Below, piece by piece: positions 28,016 through 36,849 of a stretch of 64,000 bases of DNA; the stretch's first letter is position 1, and the number at the start of each line of letters is the position of its first letter. This stretch comes from Bacteroidota bacterium (lineage in GTDB: Bacteria; Bacteroidota; Rhodothermia; Rhodothermales; Bin80), in the NCBI GenBank assembly GCA_026708685.1, contig JAPOUL010000098.1, forward strand, positions 32,625 to 96,624. The letters run 5' to 3'. Under the pieces are notes generated by a model, which was not told the DNA's origin, ran no database searches, and saw only the letters and a list, made by a program, of their open reading frames with translations. The translations under genes and the position numbers were made by a program.

Positions 28016-30685
28016 ATGGAACCGTTGCGTACCCGTTACATACGGCTACCTAAGTACCAGAGACGATTGGTTTCAGTGCTGCTTGGCGGTTTTGCAGTAC
28101 TTCTCGTCAATAGCCTATTCCTTTATCTCATTGAAGGATCCACTGCACTGCTCTACATGAGCAATGTACTCCTCCATATTGGATTGGGTACGTTGTTCAC
28201 TCTTCCAGCTATTGTCTTTATCATTGTGCATCTTCAAAAGATGCCTCTGCGCAGTAATTGGAAAGCGGCGTTAGCGGGAAGTGTCACAGCTACATCCTTG
28301 ATCACCTTATTGACAACGGGATTTGGATTGGTCTTCTTGGGATCCACATGGGCTGGGAGTACACTTGTCTATATCCATGTGATCTCAGTAGTCACCACTG
28401 CTGTAGGGTTTGTCATCCATGTTTCATTAAAAGATGGAATCCGTTATCGATTTTTAGAGTGGGGGCAGGCCTTCAAGTCTGGTGGATTCAAGGTATGGCA
28501 ACATCCATTGACACTGACTTTGGTTGCTGGGCTCTCCATTACATTTTTGGTGGCCCTGGTTCCGTGGTTGCAGGGCGGGAATCCAATTTACGTTGATGAC
28601 ACCGAAGGAAATCCATTATCTGCGTCCCAGGCCATTCTGGCCCATGATGGGTATTTAAGCGATGATGATCTGGGACGATCTCAGTCTTGTGGCCAGCAGG
28701 GATGCCATCCCGATGTGGTTACACAGTGGGAGGCATCGGCTCACCGGTTCTCTTCGTTCAATAACCCCTATTACCGTAAAAGCGTGGAAGCACTCGTTGA
28801 GCGGGCAGGTAATGAACCAGCTCGCTGGTGTGCTTCATGTCATGATCCACTGGTTCTTTATACTGGTCGTTTTTCGGACGATGAACTACTTGATTTTGAA
28901 CATCCAACGTTCAGTGCTGGTCTGACCTGTCTATCCTGTCATGCGATTGAAGGATTAAGAGATGTCAGGGGTAATGGCCGGTATGTCATTGCTCAACCTG
29001 ATGAATACCCCTTTGCCCGATCAACTGACAATACTCCAAGATGGATTCATAATACTCTGGTACGTGCCAATCCAGAACCTCATCGCGAAGCTATGCTCAA
29101 ACCAGTGCATCAAACCATGGAGTTCTGTGGGACATGCCATAAGGTTGGACTACCCCCAGAGGTGAACAACTATCGTTGGAAGCGGGGCCAGAATGAGTAT
29201 GATGCATGGCAAAACAGTGGAACGAGCGGAAATACAGTCAGATCCTTTTATTTGCCTGAGGAACCCCTCAACTGTGTGGACTGCCACATGCCTCTGGTAG
29301 AATCCAATGATCAGGGAGCTACGGATGGATTTATTCGAAGTCACACATTTGCATCTGCGAACACGGCAATCCCTCACTTGAAGGAGTTTCCTGATCAAAT
29401 GAAAGAGGCACAGGAGGTTCTGCAGTCATCTGCATCGGTGGACATCTTTACCATTACGGTGAATCAAACTGTCTACGGTCCACTGGATCCAGTCCCTCCC
29501 CTGAAATCTGGAGACGAAGTCTTCGTTACAGTCGTTGTCCGCAATCGAAAAGTCGGTCATCTTCTTCCTGGTGGGACCAATGATTCTAATGAAATGTGGC
29601 TGGAATTTTCCGCAGAGGATGAATCAGGATCCCGCATTCTCATCTCAGGTGATCTAGATCAAGAGGGCAGGGTAGATTCGACAGCCCACTTCTGGGGAGC
29701 TGTGCAGGTGGATCGTGCCAGTCAGCTAATCAATCGCCGAAATGCTCAGGACTGGATTTCAACGGTTTATGCAAATATGATCGGACCCGGTACTGCCCAT
29801 ACCATCCACTACAGGTTTGACGTTCCTTCGGGGGTCTCTTTACACTCTCTCACCGCTCGGTTATATCATCGCAAGTTCAAATGGTATTTTCATAACTGGA
29901 CATTTCGTGGACAGGTTGCTCCTGATCAGCCTGACTCATTAGCACATAAAGAGGTTGACTTACGACGGTGGGAACTCGCTGAAGGTGATGCACCAGATAT
30001 TCCAGTTACACTCATGGCCTCGGCCAAACGCCCATTGAATCTTCCGTCGGATGTGAGCTATGCATTATGGGAGCGTTGGAATGATTACGGAATTGGGCTT
30101 TTCCTTGAAGGTGACACGCGTAGTGCCATAGAAGCATTTCAGCAGGTTTCCACCATTGCCTCTGACAGTCCAGAGGGGCCCATCAATATTGCACGCGTCT
30201 ACCTTGACGAAGGGAATCTTTCCCAGGCGGAGTCCTACCTTGCGGAAGCTGAACGCAGGCAATCAGGATTTTTGAAGACAGCGTATTTCAGGGCAGAGGT
30301 CCTGAAGGGAAGTGGTTTATATGACGATGCTCTTTCAGAGTGGATGAAGGTCTACGATGTGTATCCAAGCGATCGTGTTCTCTTGCTCTCGATTGCACGC
30401 CTTTACTATTTGATGGAACAATACGAAGTAGCATTAGAATGGATTGATCGTACTCTTGAGATTGACCCTGAGGATTTGGGGGCTTTATACAATCGAATGC
30501 TTACACTTGGTGCACTTGGGGACACCCAGCAGCTAGAAGAGGCACAGCAGGTATATGAGTTTTACAAAGAGGATGAGACAGCACTGGCAGTGACCGGACC
30601 CTACAAGCAGAGGCATCCATCCGATAACTTAGAAGCACAGCCTATTCATCAGCATAGTATGAGGCTGGTCAATCCTCAGCCTTGA
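28016..30685 (+). CDS. Membrane multihaem c-type cytochrome with C-terminal TPRs
   Basis: 889 residues in three parts. Residues ~15-190 hold five hydrophobic segments (membrane anchor). Residues ~215-430 contain four CxxCH haem sites (CASCH, CLSCH, CGTCH, CVDCH) and one CGQQGCH with four spacer residues, resembling the cytochrome c554-type multihaem domain. A beta-rich stretch follows, then TPR repeats from about 680 to 860 (for example FLEGDTRSAIEAFQQV and RLYYLMEQYEVALEWIDRTL). Electron transfer at the periplasmic face of the inner membrane is likely. Co-transcribed with the FAD-dependent oxidoreductase. Its end overlaps the convergent murA end by 10 bases. Confidence 0.88.
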   Translation: MEPLRTRYIRLPKYQRRLVSVLLGGFAVLLVNSLFLYLIEGSTALLYMSNVLLHIGLGTLFTLPAIVFIIVHLQKMPLRSNWKAALAGSVTATSLITLLTTGFGLVFLGSTWAGSTLVYIHVISVVTTAVGFVIHVSLKDGIRYRFLEWGQAFKSGGFKVWQHPLTLTLVAGLSITFLVALVPWLQGGNPIYVDDTEGNPLSASQAILAHDGYLSDDDLGRSQSCGQQGCHPDVVTQWEASAHRFSSFNNPYYRKSVEALVERAGNEPARWCASCHDPLVLYTGRFSDDELLDFEHPTFSAGLTCLSCHAIEGLRDVRGNGRYVIAQPDEYPFARSTDNTPRWIHNTLVRANPEPHREAMLKPVHQTMEFCGTCHKVGLPPEVNNYRWKRGQNEYDAWQNSGTSGNTVRSFYLPEEPLNCVDCHMPLVESNDQGATDGFIRSHTFASANTAIPHLKEFPDQMKEAQEVLQSSASVDIFTITVNQTVYGPLDPVPPLKSGDEVFVTVVVRNRKVGHLLPGGTNDSNEMWLEFSAEDESGSRILISGDLDQEGRVDSTAHFWGAVQVDRASQLINRRNAQDWISTVYANMIGPGTAHTIHYRFDVPSGVSLHSLTARLYHRKFKWYFHNWTFRGQVAPDQPDSLAHKEVDLRRWELAEGDAPDIPVTLMASAKRPLNLPSDVSYALWERWNDYGIGLFLEGDTRSAIEAFQQVSTIASDSPEGPINIARVYLDEGNLSQAESYLAEAERRQSGFLKTAYFRAEVLKGSGLYDDALSEWMKVYDVYPSDRVLLLSIARLYYLMEQYEVALEWIDRTLEIDPEDLGALYNRMLTLGALGDTQQLEEAQQVYEFYKEDETALAVTGPYKQRHPSDNLEAQPIHQHSMRLVNPQP

Positions 30686-31980
30686 TGGACCGCCGCAAAC
30701 TCGTCATATTGTTCGCGCCGGATCTGGATTCCACATTGGGAAAGTTTCGATTCCAGAGCTTCATAACCTCGGTCAAGGTGATAGATGCGTCCAACATGCG
30801 TGGTACCCTTAGCGACCATTGCTGCAAGCACCAACGATACACTTGCTCGTAGGTCTGTACTCATCACGCGTGCTCCAGAGAGTGGTTTCCCACCCTGTAC
30901 AGTAACTTGATTACCGCTCACATGGGCCATGAGCCCCATCCTTGCGAGTTCGGGGATATGGTTAAAACGATCTCCATAGACTTGATCGGTCACGGTCGCA
31001 GATCCATCAGCACAAGCAAGGAGGACCGTCCATTGTGCTTGTAAATCCGTTGGAAACCCTGGATAGATTCCAGTTGTGATGGAAACCGGTGTAAGTCTCT
31101 CGGGGGCAGTCACGGTGATGGTGCTGTTGCTGTCGTCAATGATGCATTTTGCACCAGTTCCTTGAAATGCATCCAGAAATTCATTCCCCAAGTGATCTGA
31201 TCGAGTATGGGTCATGACCACGGGCTGGTCGGGAATCCCGGCGATTGCCGCAGCAATCATAAACGTACCAAGCTCAATGCGGTCGGGGCAGTTACTGAAT
31301 TGAACGGGATGTAATTCAGCAACCCCCTCCACTTCAATCGTACGGGTCCCAATCCCCTCCAGTTTTGCACCCATGGCGGTAAGCATTTCACAGAAGACGA
31401 GTACATCGGGTTCAATGGCGGCGTTCTCTATACGGCTTCCTCCACTACCAAGACATGCGGCCAGGAGTAGGTTCACGGTGGCTCCAACGCTGGATGGTTC
31501 AAATCGATAGGATCCTCCAGAGAGTCTGCCCCTTGGAGCATGAGCAACCACATATCCTTCGTCAAGATCAATTTCTGCTCCCAGTGCCTTTAGTCCTTCA
31601 AGATGCAGGTCCACGGGGCGAGGCCCCCAGGCACATCCTCCGGGTAGAGAGACCCTGGCTTGACCACATCTGCCAAGCAGTGCTCCCAACATGTAGAAGG
31701 AGGCGCGCATCTTTTTCACCAAATCGTAAGGAGCTTCAGGAAAATCAACACGGCTTGCATCAATGGTGAGTTTACGATCCATACATTGTACAGAAGCTCC
31801 CGTAATTCTCATCACATGGGAGAATGTTGTAATGTCTCTCAACTGTGGGATTTGATCTAAAACGGTGACTCCATGAGGAAGCAGTGCAGCGGCCATCAAG
31901 GGCAGAGCAGCGTTTTTGGAGGCACTCACTGAGAGTGTACCAGTCAGAGGTTGTCCTCCATGAACGACGAGTTTTTCCAT
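30676..31980 (-). CDS. murA: UDP-N-acetylglucosamine 1-carboxyvinyltransferase
   Basis: 434 residues; the first committed step of peptidoglycan synthesis (enolpyruvyl transfer from PEP to UDP-GlcNAc). The N-terminal LSVSASKNAALPLMAA contains the catalytic Lys. The active-site loop GGCAWGPRPVDLHL (about 114-127) keeps the Cys that reacts with fosfomycin, and YPGFPTDLQAQ (about 300-310) keeps the catalytic Asp region. Length and motifs are normal. The last 10 bases overlap the cytochrome gene on the other strand. Upstream lies the defence locus, also on the minus strand, with a 93-base gap. Confidence 0.96.
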   Translation of the reverse strand: MEKLVVHGGQPLTGTLSVSASKNAALPLMAAALLPHGVTVLDQIPQLRDITTFSHVMRITGASVQCMDRKLTIDASRVDFPEAPYDLVKKMRASFYMLGALLGRCGQARVSLPGGCAWGPRPVDLHLEGLKALGAEIDLDEGYVVAHAPRGRLSGGSYRFEPSSVGATVNLLLAACLGSGGSRIENAAIEPDVLVFCEMLTAMGAKLEGIGTRTIEVEGVAELHPVQFSNCPDRIELGTFMIAAAIAGIPDQPVVMTHTRSDHLGNEFLDAFQGTGAKCIIDDSNSTITVTAPERLTPVSITTGIYPGFPTDLQAQWTVLLACADGSATVTDQVYGDRFNHIPELARMGLMAHVSGNQVTVQGGKPLSGARVMSTDLRASVSLVLAAMVAKGTTHVGRIYHLDRGYEALESKLSQCGIQIRREQYDEFAAVHQG

Positions 31981-32073
31981 GCTTTGGGTGAAACTTAAAA
32001 AGTGTTGAGATAATAACGTAAAGTATCAGAGATCTTAAAGATGGATCAATTGGAATCCAAAATGAGAAAGAAG

Positions 32074-33984
32074 TTAGTAGTCCTGATCATGAGTGAAGAT
32101 CATTTCATCCGAACGATCCTGAACATGGAGGATAATAGCTGCTTTTCTGACATTCTTATCCAAAGTTGGGCTATTTTTCAGGTCATCGTCGTTGCGAATG
32201 AGTGCAACTAAAATCTGACCGTTCGTTGATTTGAGAAATTTGATCCCCTTTGGAGAGGATATCTCAACTTCTCCTTGTTCAAACTTTGAGAACAATTCAA
32301 GATCTTGTTTTGCTGTCTTGAGGCTTGCCTGAGCTCTGGAGTGTACTGATTCCTCCGAGAGATTCAATAGTGCAATTCTGATCTGATCACAAGTTTTCTC
32401 GGACAGTACCAAGTGATGAATTGGCTTAGAGTTTTTTGCCCGACCCACATAGCATGTAGCGGGGTTTTGATGTATAATTTCAAGTTTTTTGATACGACTT
32501 TTAGGGTCTAAATAATAAAAAGAAACATCAACAGGAAAAACGGCTGGTAAGTTGGCTGTCAATCCAATTCGTCCTAAACGTTGAAGTACACGATGTTGTA
32601 AGTTTAATGCGTTAAGTTCTCTCAGCCTACCTATCTGAATGAGATCATCATTGATCAAGGAGGCTTTTAAGTCATCCCGAAGGATCGTTCTCACTTCCCT
32701 TAGATCCCACTTAATCCATTTACGTTGATTGTCAAGGATGATGACGGAGGTTTTGACTATTTCAGACGTATAGGACCAGTTTTCGGGCTTTAATTCATTG
32801 AGTTTCCCAGATAATAATATGACCTGTGAGATTTCATTACGCACAAGGTCACATGCAGGTGTGATTACTAAGAAGACCTCATCTGCTTTATCATCATTAG
32901 AATTTTTTTGGCGTATGACATCCCCAAATTTAACAAGAGATCCCTTATTATTATTCGTTAAATGAAGTCTATTTTTGTGCGTGAATTGCATACGATAGAC
33001 GAGATCTTGAAAATCAGGGGTTCCCATCAGATGCGGGGCAGGATACTGATCTAATTGAATCTTATTGAGCTCTAACGTTGCTTGGATAATATCTTGATTT
33101 CCTTCAATCTCGTGTTGTAAAACTTGATCTATAACATCCAGAAGATAGTGTCCTAACTGCTCTCCTTCCGCGTTAAGGAGCAAAGTTCTTAACTGATTCA
33201 GATCCGAAAGATCAAGTTTTCGAAAGAGTGGGAGAAAAATCTTTGAGATATTAGTAAGTCCATTCTCTAATGCATACAGGAATTTGGCATATTTCTTAGC
33301 ATCATCATAATTATTGGCTAATCTTGACAGGATCAGTTCAAGTTTGTCCTCTTGGAGAAGTTCAGTTTTTTTTGCAACGCGAAATGTAGAGGCAAGTAGC
33401 AGAGATTCGTCTCGAAACCGGGTTCTTTGTTCATGTAATTGATTACTATTGGACATAAGAATCACTAGTGGAGGATCATCGGGTTTTCTACTGACAAGTT
33501 TCCGTAGATTCTTAATCGCAAGATTTAGATCTTTTTCCAAACGTTTTGAGCCTAAAAATAGATCAATTACAATTAAATCTGCCTGAAACGACTCGTTGTC
33601 TAATTCCCGCCCTCTCTGAATACATGTCAATCCAAAACTTTGAAGAATTTTAGTAATTTGTTCAAGATCATCTTTTTCCTTTTTTAGGAAACTATCATAA
33701 TCCTTAAAAAGTGCAGATGTTGCGTCTGAAGAAAATTGATTACGATGATTCCATACAATCTGAATGAATTCTGGGGAATTTGTGATTATGTATTGATCGG
33801 AAGTTAAAAACTCAGGATATAATTCAGAGAGTAGTTTTTCTTGATCGGGTCCGATACGACTAATAAAGTTACTGTAATCGTCTAAGCTAAGTTCATCAGG
33901 TGTAGGAACTTCATCAAATCCATCATCAATGATTGCAACAGATTTGATTCCTTTTTCACGAAGTAGATTTTGTAATTGTATCAT
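32074..33984 (-). CDS. Receiver-like domain protein, partner of the double-GHKL kinase
   Basis: 636 residues from ATG 33984, which overlaps the kinase stop in TGATG; a TTG one codon earlier is not needed. The N-terminus reads as a receiver domain with a ~95-residue insertion: AIIDD (acidic pair at about 20-21), DLIVIDLFLG (candidate phospho-acceptor Asp at about 141), VILMSNSN (Ser at about 178) and VAKK (Lys at about 205). The rest (about 220-636) is not a known DNA-binding output. It contains a beta-rich block around LVKFGDVIRQK and VFLVITPACDLVRN (about 350-390), and I do not recognise its fold. It is last in the defence operon. Phosphorelay from the adjacent kinase is inferred from the residues and the coupling. 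Confidence 0.7.
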   Translation of the reverse strand: MIQLQNLLREKGIKSVAIIDDGFDEVPTPDELSLDDYSNFISRIGPDQEKLLSELYPEFLTSDQYIITNSPEFIQIVWNHRNQFSSDATSALFKDYDSFLKKEKDDLEQITKILQSFGLTCIQRGRELDNESFQADLIVIDLFLGSKRLEKDLNLAIKNLRKLVSRKPDDPPLVILMSNSNQLHEQRTRFRDESLLLASTFRVAKKTELLQEDKLELILSRLANNYDDAKKYAKFLYALENGLTNISKIFLPLFRKLDLSDLNQLRTLLLNAEGEQLGHYLLDVIDQVLQHEIEGNQDIIQATLELNKIQLDQYPAPHLMGTPDFQDLVYRMQFTHKNRLHLTNNNKGSLVKFGDVIRQKNSNDDKADEVFLVITPACDLVRNEISQVILLSGKLNELKPENWSYTSEIVKTSVIILDNQRKWIKWDLREVRTILRDDLKASLINDDLIQIGRLRELNALNLQHRVLQRLGRIGLTANLPAVFPVDVSFYYLDPKSRIKKLEIIHQNPATCYVGRAKNSKPIHHLVLSEKTCDQIRIALLNLSEESVHSRAQASLKTAKQDLELFSKFEQGEVEISSPKGIKFLKSTNGQILVALIRNDDDLKNSPTLDKNVRKAAIILHVQDRSDEMIFTHDQDY

Positions 33985-36365
33985 CAAGCAACAACGGTAT
34001 CAGGGAAGGATAGATTAAAAGTGTGAAGTCGTTGAGTTTTTGAAGATACAGGTTTTTCTAAAACTAATGATCCTCCATGATACTCTGCACATTCTCTTGC
34101 AATGTATAATCCAAGCCCCCGACGTTTAGAACTCTCTTTCAGAGAGAAAAAAGGCTGGAAAATTTTCTCTCTATTCTCCAGGGCGATTCCAGGTCCATTA
34201 TCTTCATAGATGATTCTTACTGGATCAGTCTTGAGTGAAATAGAAATTTGTGGCTTAAATGTAGGTTCTTGTTGGCTACGTAGTTCAAGCCAGTAAATTG
34301 AATTTGAAATCAAGTTTTCAATGATTTGGACAATCATACCGCGAACCGCATTAACTAGAACGAAGCTATCATCAAAATAGGTGTGAATGACAATATCGTA
34401 GTGATTAAACTGCCATTCATGAGTATCAATGACATTCTCAATTAAACGATTAAGCGAAAATTCCTCCTGTCTCTGCCTTCCAGAGACACTCATGTGGTCT
34501 AGGATCCGAATACGCTTATTAATCGTTTGCATGTGAGAGTAAAGGTTACTCAATAACTCTGGAATTTTCTCCGTGTCATTTTTTCTACGCAGTAAATCAA
34601 TATTAGAGAGAGAGACATTGGTCGCTCTTGCTAACTCATGAACAACGACTTCAATCAAAAGACCGACCCCCGCCATTTGAATCAATTGCTGATGTTCCAA
34701 CTTGGACTGTTTGAGTTCGGCAAGTAGTACAGATTCGTTACGTGAAACGGTTTTTTTGATTTGGAAAAGGATCTGATGTAATTCGTTAACGATTTGTTTT
34801 GAATCAGGAGCTATCTCCTTGATTTTGTCAAGTGATGTAGATGCTCGGTCTTCAAGTGAGGTTAGGTCTGATGCTAAATCATGAAGATCCACTATTGGGA
34901 GTTTGTAACGTTTTTTTATTTCCATTAGAAACAACCTAAGCCTTTCCTGAATGGCATTATGAAGCAAATCAAGAAATGCTTGTTGTTCAGGGCAAACCCG
35001 TAGGCCCTGACGATTGGTCTGATCTACAAGGTATGGATTCCCACGACGTGAGATTTCAATACGTCCTATAAACTGAGTCTTATTGAGTAGATATCCACTG
35101 CTCGCAAGAGCCCGTCTGTCCAAGGATAACCAGTCATCATTATCTTCACCGTAAGGAAAAACCCGAAATCCATCACGATAAAGAAGAATTCCAGACCATT
35201 GACGATGCAGATCGCGCACTTCTTTCTGAGTTCCGATGCTATCAATCCCCTTGAGTCTTTTTCGATTGAACCAGTAGGCTTCAAATTTAAAATTACCCAA
35301 GTCATTGAGAACTGATGGTAGGAGTGTTTTAGATGTACCCGAGATCATTCCTTCCAGATCATCCCCCGAAAGTATGAATTGATCTATTTCATGCAAATGA
35401 TCGAATCCTAAATCTAATGCTTCAACAGTACATCGAAACTCTGGGGGGGAGGTCCCATTGGTATACTGTCCTTTTACGGAAGCATGTGCGTGACTTAATA
35501 GATCGGAATTCATAAATGGAATAGCGATCTGATTTTTATTCCAAAATACTCTAATCCTTGGACGATTAAGAAAATGCTGAAAAGGATCCGTAAGGCGAGA
35601 AAAATCTTTCTTACATAGATCTTTAACTCGTTGCAAAGTCCAGTCAGCCGACAGGTTGTCAATGATCAGCCGAGTTCCACTCCAGTCGGGGTCAGTTTTT
35701 GGATCTCCCTTTTTCGGAGCAAACTGAATATCATCAATTGTTTTGTCAAGATTGTCAAACTCCGACCAATCAATTGTGAGAAAATTCAAATGACGGTCTT
35801 CTTTTCGGGCTGTTTCTACAGTCAGTCGTCTGCCGAGTCGCATAGCGGATAATCGTCCTATACCTTTTTCACCGAGATAGGGAACCGATGTATCCGTTGA
35901 TGAACGATCAGCCAGCGCCTCATCCACCGCTCGTTTGCGAGATGCCGTTCCAATGGACAGAAAATTATCGATTAACTCCTTTTGGGACATTCCAGTACCC
36001 GTATCAGAAACAATAATCCGATTTTCATTCATGTAGGCTTCATCCAAGATGGCTACAAACGAATCTATATCTTCGGCTTGATCAATGGATTGGCGAAAAT
36101 GATCAAGAGAATCTTGTGACCCAGGCTTATGTAGAACGGCAAATACATCGTTTTTCAATGTAGCAAGATCTACTGTACCGCGAGAGGCCATCGTTCGGAG
36201 TTTCATATAGTCATTGCGACGGAGGGTGATTTCAAAATGAATTTCTACACCATTTTCAGATTTGGCATCAAATGCATTTTTGATCAATTCATAAAATGCG
36301 ATGATATCAGAACTAATCAGTTCTTCACCAAGAGCCAGTACGGTTCGTGCACAAACTTTGAACAT
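33984..36365 (-). CDS. Double-GHKL ATPase: Hsp90/MORC-like N-terminus plus histidine-kinase C-terminus
   Basis: 793 residues with two separate Bergerat-fold ATPase sites. The N-terminal one resembles Hsp90/MORC: N-box FYELIKNAFDAK (E26, N30, D33), VSDTGTGMS (about 119-127) and GEKGIGRLSAMR (about 165-176). The C-terminal one is a histidine-kinase ATPase: ENLISNSIYWL (about 683), YEDNGPGIA (about 720-728) and RRGLGLYIARE (about 748-758). Between them lie a helical region and an H-box-like VVHELARATN with a candidate phospho-acceptor His near 576. No transmembrane segment is present, so it is a cytosolic sensor or effector. It starts 18 bases after the 153-aa gene and is coupled to the receiver-like gene. 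Proteins of the MORC/Hsp90 kind recur in predicted conflict systems; association with phosphorothioation genes is unusual to my knowledge. Confidence 0.78.
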   Translation of the reverse strand: MFKVCARTVLALGEELISSDIIAFYELIKNAFDAKSENGVEIHFEITLRRNDYMKLRTMASRGTVDLATLKNDVFAVLHKPGSQDSLDHFRQSIDQAEDIDSFVAILDEAYMNENRIIVSDTGTGMSQKELIDNFLSIGTASRKRAVDEALADRSSTDTSVPYLGEKGIGRLSAMRLGRRLTVETARKEDRHLNFLTIDWSEFDNLDKTIDDIQFAPKKGDPKTDPDWSGTRLIIDNLSADWTLQRVKDLCKKDFSRLTDPFQHFLNRPRIRVFWNKNQIAIPFMNSDLLSHAHASVKGQYTNGTSPPEFRCTVEALDLGFDHLHEIDQFILSGDDLEGMISGTSKTLLPSVLNDLGNFKFEAYWFNRKRLKGIDSIGTQKEVRDLHRQWSGILLYRDGFRVFPYGEDNDDWLSLDRRALASSGYLLNKTQFIGRIEISRRGNPYLVDQTNRQGLRVCPEQQAFLDLLHNAIQERLRLFLMEIKKRYKLPIVDLHDLASDLTSLEDRASTSLDKIKEIAPDSKQIVNELHQILFQIKKTVSRNESVLLAELKQSKLEHQQLIQMAGVGLLIEVVVHELARATNVSLSNIDLLRRKNDTEKIPELLSNLYSHMQTINKRIRILDHMSVSGRQRQEEFSLNRLIENVIDTHEWQFNHYDIVIHTYFDDSFVLVNAVRGMIVQIIENLISNSIYWLELRSQQEPTFKPQISISLKTDPVRIIYEDNGPGIALENREKIFQPFFSLKESSKRRGLGLYIARECAEYHGGSLVLEKPVSSKTQRLHTFNLSFPDTVVA

Positions 36366-36383
36366 AGTGTTATCTCCTGCAAA

Positions 36384-36845
36384 TTATTCAGATGATTGAA
36401 GGCGGATGAGAGTATCCACTGCATCAGAAAGATTCCAGATCGGTTCAGCGTCACCATCTTTGAGCATCTCTACCACCTTCGGAATTCCCGCAGCGGCAAG
36501 TCCAGAGGCAATCGATAGCATTTGGCGAGGCTCTGATACTATGGATAGATCTCCACTTTGACTAATCGCAACCAGCATGAGAACATCAATTCGCCATGGA
36601 TCGCTTGAAAAGATAGATCCATCAATGATTTTCACGGTGTCTAATTTTGAGATATCAACAGGTTTTAACTCCAGCTGGCATGCAACACATAAAGATAAAA
36701 ACCAAAAATCAATCATGCGTGGAAAAGGACTTAAATCAATATCCACAGTTCCCTGTGTCTGACAGTACCGCTGAAATTCCTGATGAAATTCTTTCGTAAC
36801 ACGAACATCATTGGATTGAAACGGATTGTAGTACTTATCTGCCAT
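36384..36845 (-). CDS. 153-aa protein of unknown function in the defence operon
   Basis: Start ATG 36845 (MADKYYNPFQSN) is chosen because it lies 4 bases after the SMC-like stop; a longer form from 36953 would overlap that gene by over 100 bases. The N-terminal half has aromatic and charged segments (TKEFHQEFQRYCQ), then a hydrophobic patch FWFLSLCVACQLEL (about 52-65) that is too short and mixed to be a clear membrane helix. The C-terminal half is helical (MLSIASGLAAAGIPKVVEML). I do not recognise the family. A small accessory subunit bridging the SMC-like ATPase and the kinase module is a guess from position. Confidence 0.7.
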   Translation of the reverse strand: MADKYYNPFQSNDVRVTKEFHQEFQRYCQTQGTVDIDLSPFPRMIDFWFLSLCVACQLELKPVDISKLDTVKIIDGSIFSSDPWRIDVLMLVAISQSGDLSIVSEPRQMLSIASGLAAAGIPKVVEMLKDGDAEPIWNLSDAVDTLIRLQSSE

Positions 36846-36849
36846 AGGA

